Made by a program: the position numbers and the translations under genes
Notes under the pieces: model-generated
Told to the model about the DNA's origin: nothing
The model's database searches: none
Seen by the model: only the letters and a program-made list of their open reading frames with translations
Assembly: GCA_946537305.1 (NCBI GenBank)
Contig: CAMNFR010000013.1
Coordinates: 1 to 49,612, forward strand
Direction: 5' to 3'
Length of the DNA stretch: 49,612 bases
From: an uncultured Lachnospiraceae bacterium
GTDB lineage: Bacteria > Bacillota > Clostridia > Lachnospirales > Lachnospiraceae
In this document: positions 17,143-25,029 of the stretch, piece after piece
How positions within the stretch are numbered: the stretch's first letter is position 1
Layout: the number at the start of each line of letters is the position of its first letter

Positions 17143-17174
17143 TTATGCAAATTACGGTAGACTTATTTGCGTAA
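17143..17174. promoter_or_regulatory. Dyad TTAYGCAAATWA, candidate operator of the YesN-like regulator
   Basis: TTATGCAAATTA (17143-17154, plus strand) and TTACGCAAATAA (minus strand, 17163-17174) match at 10 of 12 positions and face each other across 8 bp. The dyad lies 75-106 bp upstream of the tctC start, where an AraC-type activator would bind. The gap also holds the adjacent 28-bp inverted repeat. I see no strong sigma-A boxes, as expected for an activated promoter. Confidence 0.4.
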
Positions 17175-17207
17175 TAAAGTGGATTATTTTGTTCTTCGGT
17201 TCTGAAA

Positions 17208-17280
17208 TTGAGAAATTGGGGACAGGTCCCTTTTCTCACTCCGGCGGAGCTGGAAAAGGGACCTGTCCCCAATTTCTCAA
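17208..17280. repeat. Perfect 28-bp inverted repeat with 17-nt loop
   Basis: The arms 17208-17235 and 17253-17280 are exact reverse complements, centred on GGGGACAGGTCCC/GGGACCTGTCCCC, and the 17-nt loop itself contains CTCCG/CGGAG. It begins 6 bp after the deoC stop. It can act as a bidirectional transcription stop, but its length and perfection look like a mobile palindromic element (REP- or MITE-like). There is no transposase nearby. Confidence 0.85.
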
Positions 17281-17286
17281 AGCGCT

Positions 17287-17931
17287 TTACTTCATCAGTT
17301 TTACCAGCCGGCTGGTGCCTAGTCTGTCAGCACCTAGTTCCACGAACTTTTCGGCGTCCTCAAAGGAGGAAATACCGCCGGCTGCCTTGATTTTCAGGTG
17401 AGGATCTGCATTTTTTCGGAACAATGCCACATCTGCGAAGGTGGCGCCTCCGCCGGCAAATCCGGTGGAGGTCTTGATGTAATCAGCGCCGGAGCGGCTG
17501 ACCACATCGCAAAGGCGGATCTTTTCTTCCTCCGTCAGCAGGTATGTCTCTACAATGACCTTCAGAATATGCTCCCCGCAAATATCTTTCAACAGGCGAA
17601 TTTCCTGGAAGATCTTGTCGTAGCTGCCTTCTTTGGCCAGACCCACGGGGATAACCATATCGATTTCTGACGCACCGTTCTTCAGCGCATCCTCAGTCTC
17701 AAAAGCCTTTACTGCCGTTGTATGATATCCTTCTGGGAATCCGATCACTGTACAGATGGGAAGTTTTCCGCTTACATAATCTGCCGCCGGCTTCACGAAC
17801 AGCGGCGGAATACAGGCGGATGCCGTATGAAAACGCATGGCGTCATCCAGAATAACACGGATCTGATCCCACCGTGCATCCTGCGCGAGCAAGGTGTGAT
17901 CTACCCGCCGCAATAATTCCTCTTTATTCAT
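17287..17931 (-). CDS. deoC: Deoxyribose-phosphate aldolase
   Basis: DeoC splits 2-deoxyribose-5-phosphate into glyceraldehyde-3-phosphate and acetaldehyde. The 214-residue TIM barrel shows [10 protein letters not shown] at the start, [18 protein letters not shown], and the catalytic Lys pair in [10 protein letters not shown] and [13 protein letters not shown] (Schiff-base Lys in the latter). It ends normally at [12 protein letters not shown]. Its ribosome binding site, AAGGAGG, lies in the last codons of hisIE, so it is translationally coupled to the histidine genes, an unusual partner. The length is normal. Confidence 0.96.
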   Translation of the reverse strand: MNKEELLRRVDHTLLAQDARWDQIRVILDDAMRFHTASACIPPLFVKPAADYVSGKLPICTVIGFPEGYHTTAVKAFETEDALKNGASEIDMVIPVGLAKEGSYDKIFQEIRLLKDICGEHILKVIVETYLLTEEEKIRLCDVVSRSGADYIKTSTGFAGGGATFADVALFRKNADPHLKIKAAGGISSFEDAEKFVELGADRLGTSRLVKLMK

Positions 17932-17940
17932 AACGTATCG

Positions 17941-18891
17941 TTACCTCCTTGCCAGCTCATCCGTGATCTGCTTCCAAGTAACGCCCTTGAGCGCCATCAG
18001 CACCATCGCGTGATACAGGAAATCCGAGATTTCATAGATGATTTCTTCCGGATCCGGATTCTTGGCGGCAATGACGATCTCGGTCGCTTCCTCTCCCACC
18101 TTTTTAAGGATCTTATCGATTCCTTTTTCGAACAGATAATTCGTATAGGAACCTTCCTTCGGATGCTGTCTTCTGTCTTCGATGACACCATAGACATCCT
18201 CCAGGACGGTATACGGATTAGTCTCGGGATATTCCTCCGGCAGGATGTCCCGGAAAAAACAGCTATGATGACCTGTGTGGCAGGCCGCACCGATCTGAGC
18301 GACCTTCGCCAGGATGGTATCATTGTCGCAGTCAATCTTCAGGCTGCGGACATACTGATAATGTCCACTGGTGAGTCCCTTTACCCACAGTTCCTTCCGG
18401 CTGCGGCTGTAATAGGTCATACGGCCGGTGCGGACCGTAGCCTCATAGGCCGCCTGATCCATATACGCCAGCATCAGCACCTCTCCGGTGCCTTCTTCCT
18501 GTACGATGACCGGTACCAGTCCGTCTGGTCCAGTCTTTAATTCCGCCCAGGAAAAGGCAGGAACAGGGTCCGGAAGGGACTGCGGCATCTCCGTCAGAAG
18601 ACGGTCCGCGCCAAAGCGTGCTGCTGCTTCCTCATAAATTCCCATCTGCTGCGGCAGAAGTACGACCTTCTTGGCGCCGGCATACAGATATTTTTTGACA
18701 TCCTCCAGGCGTTTTACCGGGCCGCTTACAAAAAATGGTACAGGAATCTCCCGGGCCAGGCGGATCAGACGGCCGATGTTAGCATCATGCTCCGCGTCAT
18801 TTCCGGCCGGATCCACCGCCAGGATCAACTGCGCTTCCCGGTAATCCTCCGGATTTACGTCTCTTGAAAGATCTATATTTTGAATGATCAT
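17941..18891 (-). CDS. hisI: HisIE bifunctional histidine enzyme with an N-terminal half-barrel
   Basis: HisIE catalyses steps 2 and 3 of histidine synthesis: PR-ATP pyrophosphohydrolysis (HisE) and PR-AMP cyclohydrolysis (HisI). Residues about 120-225 are HisI ([17 protein letters not shown], then HTGHHSCFF, the zinc-site region). Residues about 230-316 are HisE ([31 protein letters not shown]). The first 110 residues are additional: [28 protein letters not shown] and [10 protein letters not shown] look like a half (beta-alpha) barrel related to HisA/HisF. I chose the ATG at 18891 for its GAGGAG site. It lies in hisZ-hisG-hisIE; the other his genes are outside the window. Confidence 0.93.
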   Translation of the reverse strand: MIIQNIDLSRDVNPEDYREAQLILAVDPAGNDAEHDANIGRLIRLAREIPVPFFVSGPVKRLEDVKKYLYAGAKKVVLLPQQMGIYEEAAARFGADRLLTEMPQSLPDPVPAFSWAELKTGPDGLVPVIVQEEGTGEVLMLAYMDQAAYEATVRTGRMTYYSRSRKELWVKGLTSGHYQYVRSLKIDCDNDTILAKVAQIGAACHTGHHSCFFRDILPEEYPETNPYTVLEDVYGVIEDRRQHPKEGSYTNYLFEKGIDKILKKVGEEATEIVIAAKNPDPEEIIYEISDFLYHAMVLMALKGVTWKQITDELARR

Positions 18892-18916
18892 GAAAACTCC
18901 TCTCCGCAGGCCGGCA

Positions 18917-19567
18917 TTATTTACTGTGTGCCCGAACAACTTCTCTTAAGCGGGTGATGATATCAGAAATCCGATCCTGTTCCATCTTCATGGAGACCTG
19001 GTTGACCACCACTTTGGCGGAAAGCTCTGTTATGACCTCCAGAACGTCCAGCCCATTTTCGCGCAGGGTCCCGCCGGTCTCTACAATATCAACGATCACG
19101 TCGGCCAGGCCCACGATAGGCGCCAGTTCCACGGATCCGTTCAGCTTGATGATCTCCACGGTCTGATGCTTCCGGTTATAGAAATAATCTCTGGCGATCG
19201 CCGGATATTTCGTGGCGACCCGGATCAGTTCATGATGTTTCAGGCGCTCCGCCGCCTCAGCCGGTCCGCAGACACACATGCGGCATTTGCCCACGCCCAG
19301 ATCCAGCACTTCATAGAGCTTGCGGTTTTCTTCCAGGATGGTATCCCGGCCGACAACGCCCAGATCCGCAGCGCCGTATTCCACAAAGGTGGGGACATCC
19401 GACGGCTTGGAAAGAAAGAATTTCAGCCCCAGCTCATCGTTGACAAAAACGAGCTTTCTGGTATCAGGATCTTCCATTTCCGGGCAGGAAATGCCGATCT
19501 CCTTCAGATATTTCATGGTGGTCTTTGCCAGACGCCCCTTGGCCAGCGCTATGGTCAGATATCGCAT
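18917..19567 (-). CDS. hisG: ATP phosphoribosyltransferase, short catalytic form
   Basis: HisG starts histidine synthesis by joining ATP and PRPP. The 216-residue protein is the short form, which lacks the C-terminal regulatory domain and needs HisZ; hisZ is immediately upstream and overlaps by 13 bp. Visible motifs are [15 protein letters not shown] at the start, [15 protein letters not shown], and the PRPP-binding [20 protein letters not shown]. Feedback inhibition by histidine would act through HisZ, as known for this type. Confidence 0.97.
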   Translation of the reverse strand: MRYLTIALAKGRLAKTTMKYLKEIGISCPEMEDPDTRKLVFVNDELGLKFFLSKPSDVPTFVEYGAADLGVVGRDTILEENRKLYEVLDLGVGKCRMCVCGPAEAAERLKHHELIRVATKYPAIARDYFYNRKHQTVEIIKLNGSVELAPIVGLADVIVDIVETGGTLRENGLDVLEVITELSAKVVVNQVSMKMEQDRISDIITRLREVVRAHSK

Positions 19568-20787
19568 ACCGGCACCTCCCCCTTCTGAACGATGTCTGTC
19601 CGGCCCCCGGCATACTCCAGGGTGCAGACAACGTGGTTTTCGTGAATATAATTCTGAATGCCGGCAGCGTCCATGCCTTTCATCCGAAGCATGTGCACCG
19701 GAATCTTCTGGCTCCGTAATTCACGCGCTTTGACGGCAGCCTCTGCAAAGCGTGAGCTGTCGAACATAATCAGCACCGCAGGCCGGCGTCCCTGCATGGG
19801 AATATGCTGGCTGGTCAGCGCCTGCTGCAGTATATCTACATTGATTCCGAAGCCGATGGAGGGTGCTTCCCGCCCGAACTGCTCCAGCAGATGATCGTAA
19901 CGGCCGCCGGTGACGATATGATCGCCCGTTCCGTAGGTGTACCCTTTAAAAATAATGCCCGTATAGTATTCATGCAGGCCGAGCATGCCCAGATCCAGCG
20001 TGATGTACTTGCTTACGCCATATTCCTTCAGACAGGCGCAGAGACGTTTTAGGCGCTGTGTGGCGCGCAGGGCTACCGTATTAGAGGTCAGCTTTTCTGC
20101 TTCTTCCAGAATTTCCTCCGGAGAGCCGAACAGATGTGGCAGACGGGTAAGCACCCTGGCCAGCTGTCCTTCTATGTGGTTCTCCTCCAGGATCTCTTCC
20201 AGTCCAAAGTGATTCTTGTTCTCTATACAGGTACGCAGCTGTGCACGCACATCATCCGAAATACCGGCCTCCTTCAGAAGACCCTTGAAGTAACGGACGT
20301 CCCCTACTTCGATCTGGAACTCCGTAAGGCCGACGGCACGGAACAGGTCGATGATCATGGCCAGTACCTCTGCGTTACCCTCCACGGAGGCCTCTCCCAC
20401 CAGCTCCGCGCCGGCCTGGGTCGTCTCCTTCAGCTGTCCGCGGTAACCCAGCGTATTCACGTAGGTGTTTCCCAGATAACTGAGACGAATAGGCAGCGCA
20501 GTGTCAGCAAAATATTTGGAGGCACAGCGGGCAATGGCCGGTGTGAAGTCAGGGCGAAGTACCAGCGTCTCACCGTCGCGGTCAAAAAGCTTGTACATAT
20601 GACGGGAGGGTATGGTGCCGCGCTCGGCATTGAAAATATCGAAATATTCGAATACGGGCGTCATGATATCCTGATATCCGTACAGACGAAATGTCTCCCG
20701 TATCTTGTCACAGAGCATCAGCTTTCTGGCGTACTCTTCCCCATAATAGTCGCGCACGCCATCCGGCGTATGCAGTAACTGTTGCAT
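19555..20787 (-). CDS. hisZ: ATP phosphoribosyltransferase regulatory subunit
   Basis: HisZ is a catalytically inactive histidyl-tRNA synthetase paralogue that activates short HisG and binds histidine. The 410-residue protein begins MQQLLHTPDGVRDYYGEEY, shows class II synthetase motif 2-like LVLRPDFTPAIARCASKYF, YLGNTYVN and the late YYTGIIFKGYTYGTGDHI/GGRYDHLLEQFG. It lacks the anticodon-binding domain of a true HisS. A frame opens upstream at 20931 inside recU; I chose the ATG at 20787, with AAGGGGA before it. Its 3' end overlaps hisG. Confidence 0.95.
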   Translation of the reverse strand: MQQLLHTPDGVRDYYGEEYARKLMLCDKIRETFRLYGYQDIMTPVFEYFDIFNAERGTIPSRHMYKLFDRDGETLVLRPDFTPAIARCASKYFADTALPIRLSYLGNTYVNTLGYRGQLKETTQAGAELVGEASVEGNAEVLAMIIDLFRAVGLTEFQIEVGDVRYFKGLLKEAGISDDVRAQLRTCIENKNHFGLEEILEENHIEGQLARVLTRLPHLFGSPEEILEEAEKLTSNTVALRATQRLKRLCACLKEYGVSKYITLDLGMLGLHEYYTGIIFKGYTYGTGDHIVTGGRYDHLLEQFGREAPSIGFGINVDILQQALTSQHIPMQGRRPAVLIMFDSSRFAEAAVKARELRSQKIPVHMLRMKGMDAAGIQNYIHENHVVCTLEYAGGRTDIVQKGEVPVCDI

Positions 20788-20788
20788 A

Positions 20789-21334
20789 TTATATTTCCCC
20801 TTTTTGGCGGGATGCCAGGTCCTTCTGCAGCTGCACCAGAAAGTGCAGGGAAAGGCCGGACGCCCCGTAGATTTCATAGCTTTTATCGATTTCTTTATAC
20901 GTGAAGCTCTTGCGGCCGCCTTCCTTGGCACGCTGCCAGAAACGTTCTATATCTGCCAGCGGGATGTAAAAGCATTCATCCCGGTGGGACATACCAAGCA
21001 AAATAAAAGAAATGCCTCCCTGCTCTTCAAATTCACGCATAAAGTTCAGCTGGTGTTCATGAATATTAGCCAGCGGTATGGTATCCGCCGCGCATTCTTT
21101 GGCATCAAAGCATACAGGGATCCCTTGAACGACCCCAATATAATCCACCGTACTTTTCTGATCAAAATAGGCAAGCGTTATGTGCCTGGTCGCCTGATCC
21201 ATCTCGATTGGCTTTATGGGCGTCGGAATCTTCTGGATGAGCGCCAGATGCTTTTCCCTGTATTTTTCCAGGGAATAATTGATCATTTCCTCCAGGGTGG
21301 AGCCCCGCAGGCCTCGGGTGGTCCATGTAGCCAT
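20789..21334 (-). CDS. recU: Holliday junction resolvase RecU
   Basis: RecU cuts four-way junctions during recombination and chromosome segregation in Gram-positive bacteria. The 181-residue protein starts MATWTTRGLRGSTLEEMIN, has the PD-(D/E)xK nuclease core (STVDYIGVVQGIPVCFDAKE, catalytic D-x-K) and the downstream HEHQLNFMREFEEQGG and SFILLG. It is usually found beside a penicillin-binding protein gene (ponA/pbp1) in Bacilli, but here it stands in a run with an RluA synthase and hisZ. The site GGAGG precedes the ATG. Confidence 0.93.
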   Translation of the reverse strand: MATWTTRGLRGSTLEEMINYSLEKYREKHLALIQKIPTPIKPIEMDQATRHITLAYFDQKSTVDYIGVVQGIPVCFDAKECAADTIPLANIHEHQLNFMREFEEQGGISFILLGMSHRDECFYIPLADIERFWQRAKEGGRKSFTYKEIDKSYEIYGASGLSLHFLVQLQKDLASRQKGEI

Positions 21335-21383
21335 GGTAAGATTGCCTCCAATCCAAATCAGCGGCCGTCCGCTGTGCGGACTG

Positions 21384-22358
21384 TCAGGGCTGAAGCTTAA
21401 AATTATGTGGCACCGGAGCCTCGATACAGCGTCCCGCCAGCGCCGGCAGTTCTGTCATTTCCTCCGGAAATTTCAGCCGCCAGGCATGCAGCTGCTGATA
21501 CCGTCCGGCATGCAACTTTCGATTCATCTCCGGATTTCCGTATTTGTGATCTCCCAGTACCGGGTGCCCAATAGACGCCAGGTGCGCTCGTATCTGATGC
21601 GTTTTGCCGGTAATCAGATCGACCGCAAGGAGTGTGAGGCCATCCCGCGACATCAGCGGCTCATAACGTGTTTCGATAGGAACAAAATCTTCTTTTTTCC
21701 CTTTTACCTCGGAGAGTATTTCGACCAGGTTCTCTTTTTCGTTCTTATGAAGATAGCCTTTTACCGTCTGCGGCGCACGTATCTCTCCGGCCACTACAGC
21801 CAGGTAGATTTTCTGCAGCTGTCTGCCTCGAAGGAGCGCGGAAAGCGTTCTGGCTCCGGCTGCTGTCTTACCGGCTGCTATGACACCGGTGGTGTTCCTG
21901 TCCAGCCTGTGACAGACAGCAGGGCGGAAAGTCCGCAGAGAATCATGCGTAACGGCTCCCTTGGATTGAAGATAGGAAATCAGATATTCATTTACGGAAA
22001 TATCTGATGACGCAGCTTTCTGGGAGAGAACGCCTGCCGGTTTATTCAGAAAGATGACATCCTCATCCTCATACAGGACCGGGAGCATGTGCAAAGGCGC
22101 AGGACGGGCGTCATGAGCAGGACGGTCTTCAGATCGGCTGCCTCTCATTTTAGCAAAGGTCTCTTCAGAAAAAAAGCATCGGATAATGTCCCCTTCCCGC
22201 AGACGGGCGGCGCCTTCCGCCCGCTTACCGTTCAGGGTGATATTCTTCTTCCGAAGCATTTTGAAAAGGAAGCCATTTTCAGCTGCAGAAAAGTAGCGTT
22301 TCAGGTACTGGTCCAACCGCATACCGTCTTCCTGTCGTTGTATGGTAATTTCCTGCAT
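21384..22358 (-). CDS. RluA-family 23S/tRNA pseudouridine synthase, RluC-like
   Basis: The 324-residue enzyme isomerises uridine to pseudouridine in RNA. It has an N-terminal S4 RNA-binding domain (RLDQYLKRYFSAAENGFLFK, then RKKNITLNGKRAEG), a linker, and the catalytic domain with HRLDRNTTGVIAAGKT, which holds the catalytic Asp, and LITGKTHQIRAHLASIGHPV. I chose the ATG at 22358 because it leaves a 10-bp gap to the upstream gene and has GAGGA before it. The target site cannot be fixed; a second RluA paralogue (RluD-like) lies at 31.8 kb. Confidence 0.93.
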   Translation of the reverse strand: MQEITIQRQEDGMRLDQYLKRYFSAAENGFLFKMLRKKNITLNGKRAEGAARLREGDIIRCFFSEETFAKMRGSRSEDRPAHDARPAPLHMLPVLYEDEDVIFLNKPAGVLSQKAASSDISVNEYLISYLQSKGAVTHDSLRTFRPAVCHRLDRNTTGVIAAGKTAAGARTLSALLRGRQLQKIYLAVVAGEIRAPQTVKGYLHKNEKENLVEILSEVKGKKEDFVPIETRYEPLMSRDGLTLLAVDLITGKTHQIRAHLASIGHPVLGDHKYGNPEMNRKLHAGRYQQLHAWRLKFPEEMTELPALAGRCIEAPVPHNFKLQP

Positions 22359-22368
22359 GTGCCATTCC

Positions 22369-22929
22369 TCAGATAGATACGGAAAGGACCGCATCCCGGG
22401 TAAGCTCAATCCGGCGGGCCATATCCGGCTCGATCTGCGGAGTAACCTCTGCCAGGCGTGCCTGAAAATCAGTCCAGTCACGATATACCTTAATGCGCAT
22501 CGGAATGCCGCGGCGCTTCAGCGTATCGTTAATGGTGATCTCTATGCTGTCCTTGTTATCTCTTTCTTTGGACATCAGGCCAATCACACCATTCTTATAG
22601 AGAACCGCAAAATCCAGTCCGTTCCGGGCACCTTTTTCGTCCACCACGACCAGATCTGAAAGCAGCATGCCGGCGTCCTCGTAGACCTTCACTGCCTCGT
22701 GCCAGTTTTCCGGTGGCGTGTGATATTTCGCCACAGCAAGATACGAGACCAGATAATTGGCCATCGGGATCACGCACAGCATAGCCGGGATCATCAGCAG
22801 ATTAAAACGTGTATGCCAGATAAAAAATCCGATCAGCGCCAGTATCAGGACCGCACCGGCACAAAACAATGTCATGCGGAATTCATGCTGCTGGCGCCAC
22901 TTCAGATAACCATATTGTCCTTTTTCCAT
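22369..22929 (-). CDS. Two-TM membrane protein of unknown function
   Basis: The 186-residue protein has a short charged start (MEKGQYGYLKWRQQHEFR), two adjacent membrane segments (about 19-37 and 44-64), and a cytosolic domain of about 120 residues with LSDLVVVDEKGARNGLDFA, VIGLMSKERDN and RRGIPMRIKVYRDW. I do not recognise the family. The soluble part has alternating strands and helices and no catalytic motif that I can identify. Spacing (10 and 21 bp) places it in the same transcript as the RluA synthase and the MBL hydrolase. Confidence 0.8.
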   Translation of the reverse strand: MEKGQYGYLKWRQQHEFRMTLFCAGAVLILALIGFFIWHTRFNLLMIPAMLCVIPMANYLVSYLAVAKYHTPPENWHEAVKVYEDAGMLLSDLVVVDEKGARNGLDFAVLYKNGVIGLMSKERDNKDSIEITINDTLKRRGIPMRIKVYRDWTDFQARLAEVTPQIEPDMARRIELTRDAVLSVSI

Positions 22930-22950
22930 GGATATATCTTCTCCTGAATC

Positions 22951-23589
22951 CTACTTGCCAAGATAGGCCGGTACAATAATACCGGACGGTTCTTCGCCGG
23001 TCAGTGTAAAGGAATTCCCCTCCAGGTATGTTGCCTCTGTATCCATCAGCTTCAGGAAATCCGGAAGGGTGCCGATCACATCGTATCCAAAGGATTCACT
23101 GCGGTAATGCATGGGTACGATTACCCGCGGAGCAATGGTCTTCAACATGGCGGCAATCCCGTCAGGTTCCATGGTATAGTATCCGCCTACCGGTACCAGC
23201 ACGGCATCCAGTCCCTGCAGAAGCGCTTTCTGCTCTTCGTTCAAAGGACAACCGATATCTCCGAAGTGGGCAACGCGAAGGCGGCCGTTATCGAAAATAC
23301 GGATCAGATTCATGCCTCGTTTGGTCCCCTGGGCGTCATCGTGAGGAATCAGAAGTTCTTTTACGGTAAAAGGATTTTTTCGGCCCTGTCTGCGCAGCTT
23401 CACGGCGTCACGGAAATTGTGATCTCCATGTTCATGGCTGCAGAGCACCTCGTCAGCGGTCTCCCGAACCGGACCGTAACCGGGGACGGTACCGTCCGAG
23501 AAGGGATCAAGCACAACAGAGTAATCATCACAGGTAAGGGTAAAACAGGAATGTCCATGCCAGGTGATCGTGATATCTGTAGTTCTCAT
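22951..23589 (-). CDS. MBL-fold metal-dependent hydrolase (UPF0173/UlaG-like)
   Basis: The 212-residue protein is a metallo-beta-lactamase-fold hydrolase of the small UPF0173/YtkL-UlaG type. It starts ITWHGHSCFTLT, has the metal-binding HEHGDHNF, the VAHFGDIGCPLNEEQ strand with its metal-binding Asp, and ends with the PMHYRSESFGYD histidine. The substrate is unknown; distant relatives act on ascorbate-6-phosphate lactone or on acylated metabolites. GAGGT precedes the ATG. Confidence 0.9.
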   Translation of the reverse strand: MRTTDITITWHGHSCFTLTCDDYSVVLDPFSDGTVPGYGPVRETADEVLCSHEHGDHNFRDAVKLRRQGRKNPFTVKELLIPHDDAQGTKRGMNLIRIFDNGRLRVAHFGDIGCPLNEEQKALLQGLDAVLVPVGGYYTMEPDGIAAMLKTIAPRVIVPMHYRSESFGYDVIGTLPDFLKLMDTEATYLEGNSFTLTGEEPSGIIVPAYLGK

Positions 23590-23640
23590 ATTCTTACCTC
23601 ACTTTCTCACTTTATAAATGATTCTCCCCCGCATAAGCCG

Positions 23641-25029
23641 CTACTGCAGCCGCCGGGAAGCCGGATACTTATTTTTCAGACGCAGTCCGCTTTTGACAGC
23701 CCACCCCAACGGATGGTGACCGGCGCAGACCAGAATATATTCGTCAGGAAGTGCACCTTCCTCTTCGCTCAGCGTCAGTGTCTCCCCCTTCAGATAGCGG
23801 ATCAGCCGTTCATCCTTCCAGTCCAGCTCAATCCGAGGCACGCTGTTTTCCGACGGCATTGCCATCGCCAGGGCATGAGAAGGAAGGAAACGCCCGTTCT
23901 TTTCTTCTCCGAGAAGTAATCCGGTGCGAAGGTATCGAATCCCCTTCACAACAGGAAGGCCATCCGGCAGGAAAAAGTACAGGCTGTCCTTATGGAACAA
24001 CTTTCCTTTTTCCGGTAAAATGCCAAATCGAGGAAGCTCCTTTTCCATGTTAACGGCCAGGGCCTTTTTATTCCGGCTGCCTTTCGTTCCGGAAAAACGA
24101 GGCGGGACCATGGTACCGGAAGATTCCGCCAAAGGAAGTTCGTTCGGTGCGCCCGCTTTCTGCAAAAGTGCCAGAAAATGTCCTTCGCCCTGAAGTCTGT
24201 GGGGCCACAGTCGAAGTGTACCGGTAAGTGAACCCTCTGCAATTCCGTGATCTGCCGGCATCGGAACCGTTGTAAAATCTGGAAATTCTTCCAGGAACCA
24301 ATTGATATTATCTTCATTTTCCGCGCGGGAAAAGGTGCATGTCGAATACAGAATGTATCCGCCTGGCGCAGTCAGAACGGCTGCCTGGGCCAGGATCTCC
24401 CTCTGCAGCGGTGCATACCATTCCGGCCCGCGACGCTGCCAGTCGGATATGATATCGGAATCCTTTCGCATCATGCCTTCCCCGGAACAGGGAGCATCCA
24501 CGAGAACCGCCTGGAACGTCTGCGGGAATGCCTCCGCCAGATGCTCCGGACTTTCTGCTGTCACATAGATGTTCGCAGCACCGGAAAGTTCCAGATTATT
24601 CAGCAGGATCTGCGCCCTTGAGGCACTGATATCATTGGCCAGCAGCACGCCGGTTCCTGCCAGTCTCTCTGCAAGTCTTGTTGATTTTCCGCCTGGAGCG
24701 GCACAAAGATCAAGCACACGGTCACCGGGAGATACCGGAAGGAACTCCGACGGTGCCTGAGCACTTGGTTCCTGCATGTAATAGAGCCCGGCGAACCAGG
24801 CCGGATGTCTGCCGGGCCTGTACTGTGTATCATAATAATAGCCGTGCGGGCTCCAGGGAATCCGTTCCCCCAGGAAAGGAAGCACTTCGGAGGCTTCGGA
24901 CAGGTTCCATCGCGAAAGGTTCAGCCTCAGACCGGCTGCAGGTACTTCGGACAGTGATTCCAGAAATGCCTCATATTCTGACCCGAGTTCGCTCTGCATG
25001 CGGGCGAGGAAAGCTCCGGGAATCTCCAT
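23641..25029 (-). CDS. RsmF/NOL1-NOP2-Sun family RNA 5-methylcytosine methyltransferase
   Basis: The 462-residue protein transfers a methyl group from S-adenosylmethionine to C5 of cytosine in RNA, probably 16S rRNA. It shows the SAM-binding DRVLDLCAAPGGKSTRLAE, motif IV VDAPCSGEGMMRKD with one catalytic Cys, and motif VI STCTFSRAENEDN with the second Cys. A C-terminal PUA-like RsmF domain of about 150 residues follows. The start codon overlaps the pepD stop by one base (TGATG). The exact target cytosine cannot be told from sequence. Confidence 0.93.
   Translation of the reverse strand: MEIPGAFLARMQSELGSEYEAFLESLSEVPAAGLRLNLSRWNLSEASEVLPFLGERIPWSPHGYYYDTQYRPGRHPAWFAGLYYMQEPSAQAPSEFLPVSPGDRVLDLCAAPGGKSTRLAERLAGTGVLLANDISASRAQILLNNLELSGAANIYVTAESPEHLAEAFPQTFQAVLVDAPCSGEGMMRKDSDIISDWQRRGPEWYAPLQREILAQAAVLTAPGGYILYSTCTFSRAENEDNINWFLEEFPDFTTVPMPADHGIAEGSLTGTLRLWPHRLQGEGHFLALLQKAGAPNELPLAESSGTMVPPRFSGTKGSRNKKALAVNMEKELPRFGILPEKGKLFHKDSLYFFLPDGLPVVKGIRYLRTGLLLGEEKNGRFLPSHALAMAMPSENSVPRIELDWKDERLIRYLKGETLTLSEEEGALPDEYILVCAGHHPLGWAVKSGLRLKNKYPASRRLQ

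Noticed and set aside
20788..20931. Longer N-terminus of HisZ
   Set aside because: The extension lies inside recU, is basic and unlike HisZ, while the ATG at 20787 gives the family start.
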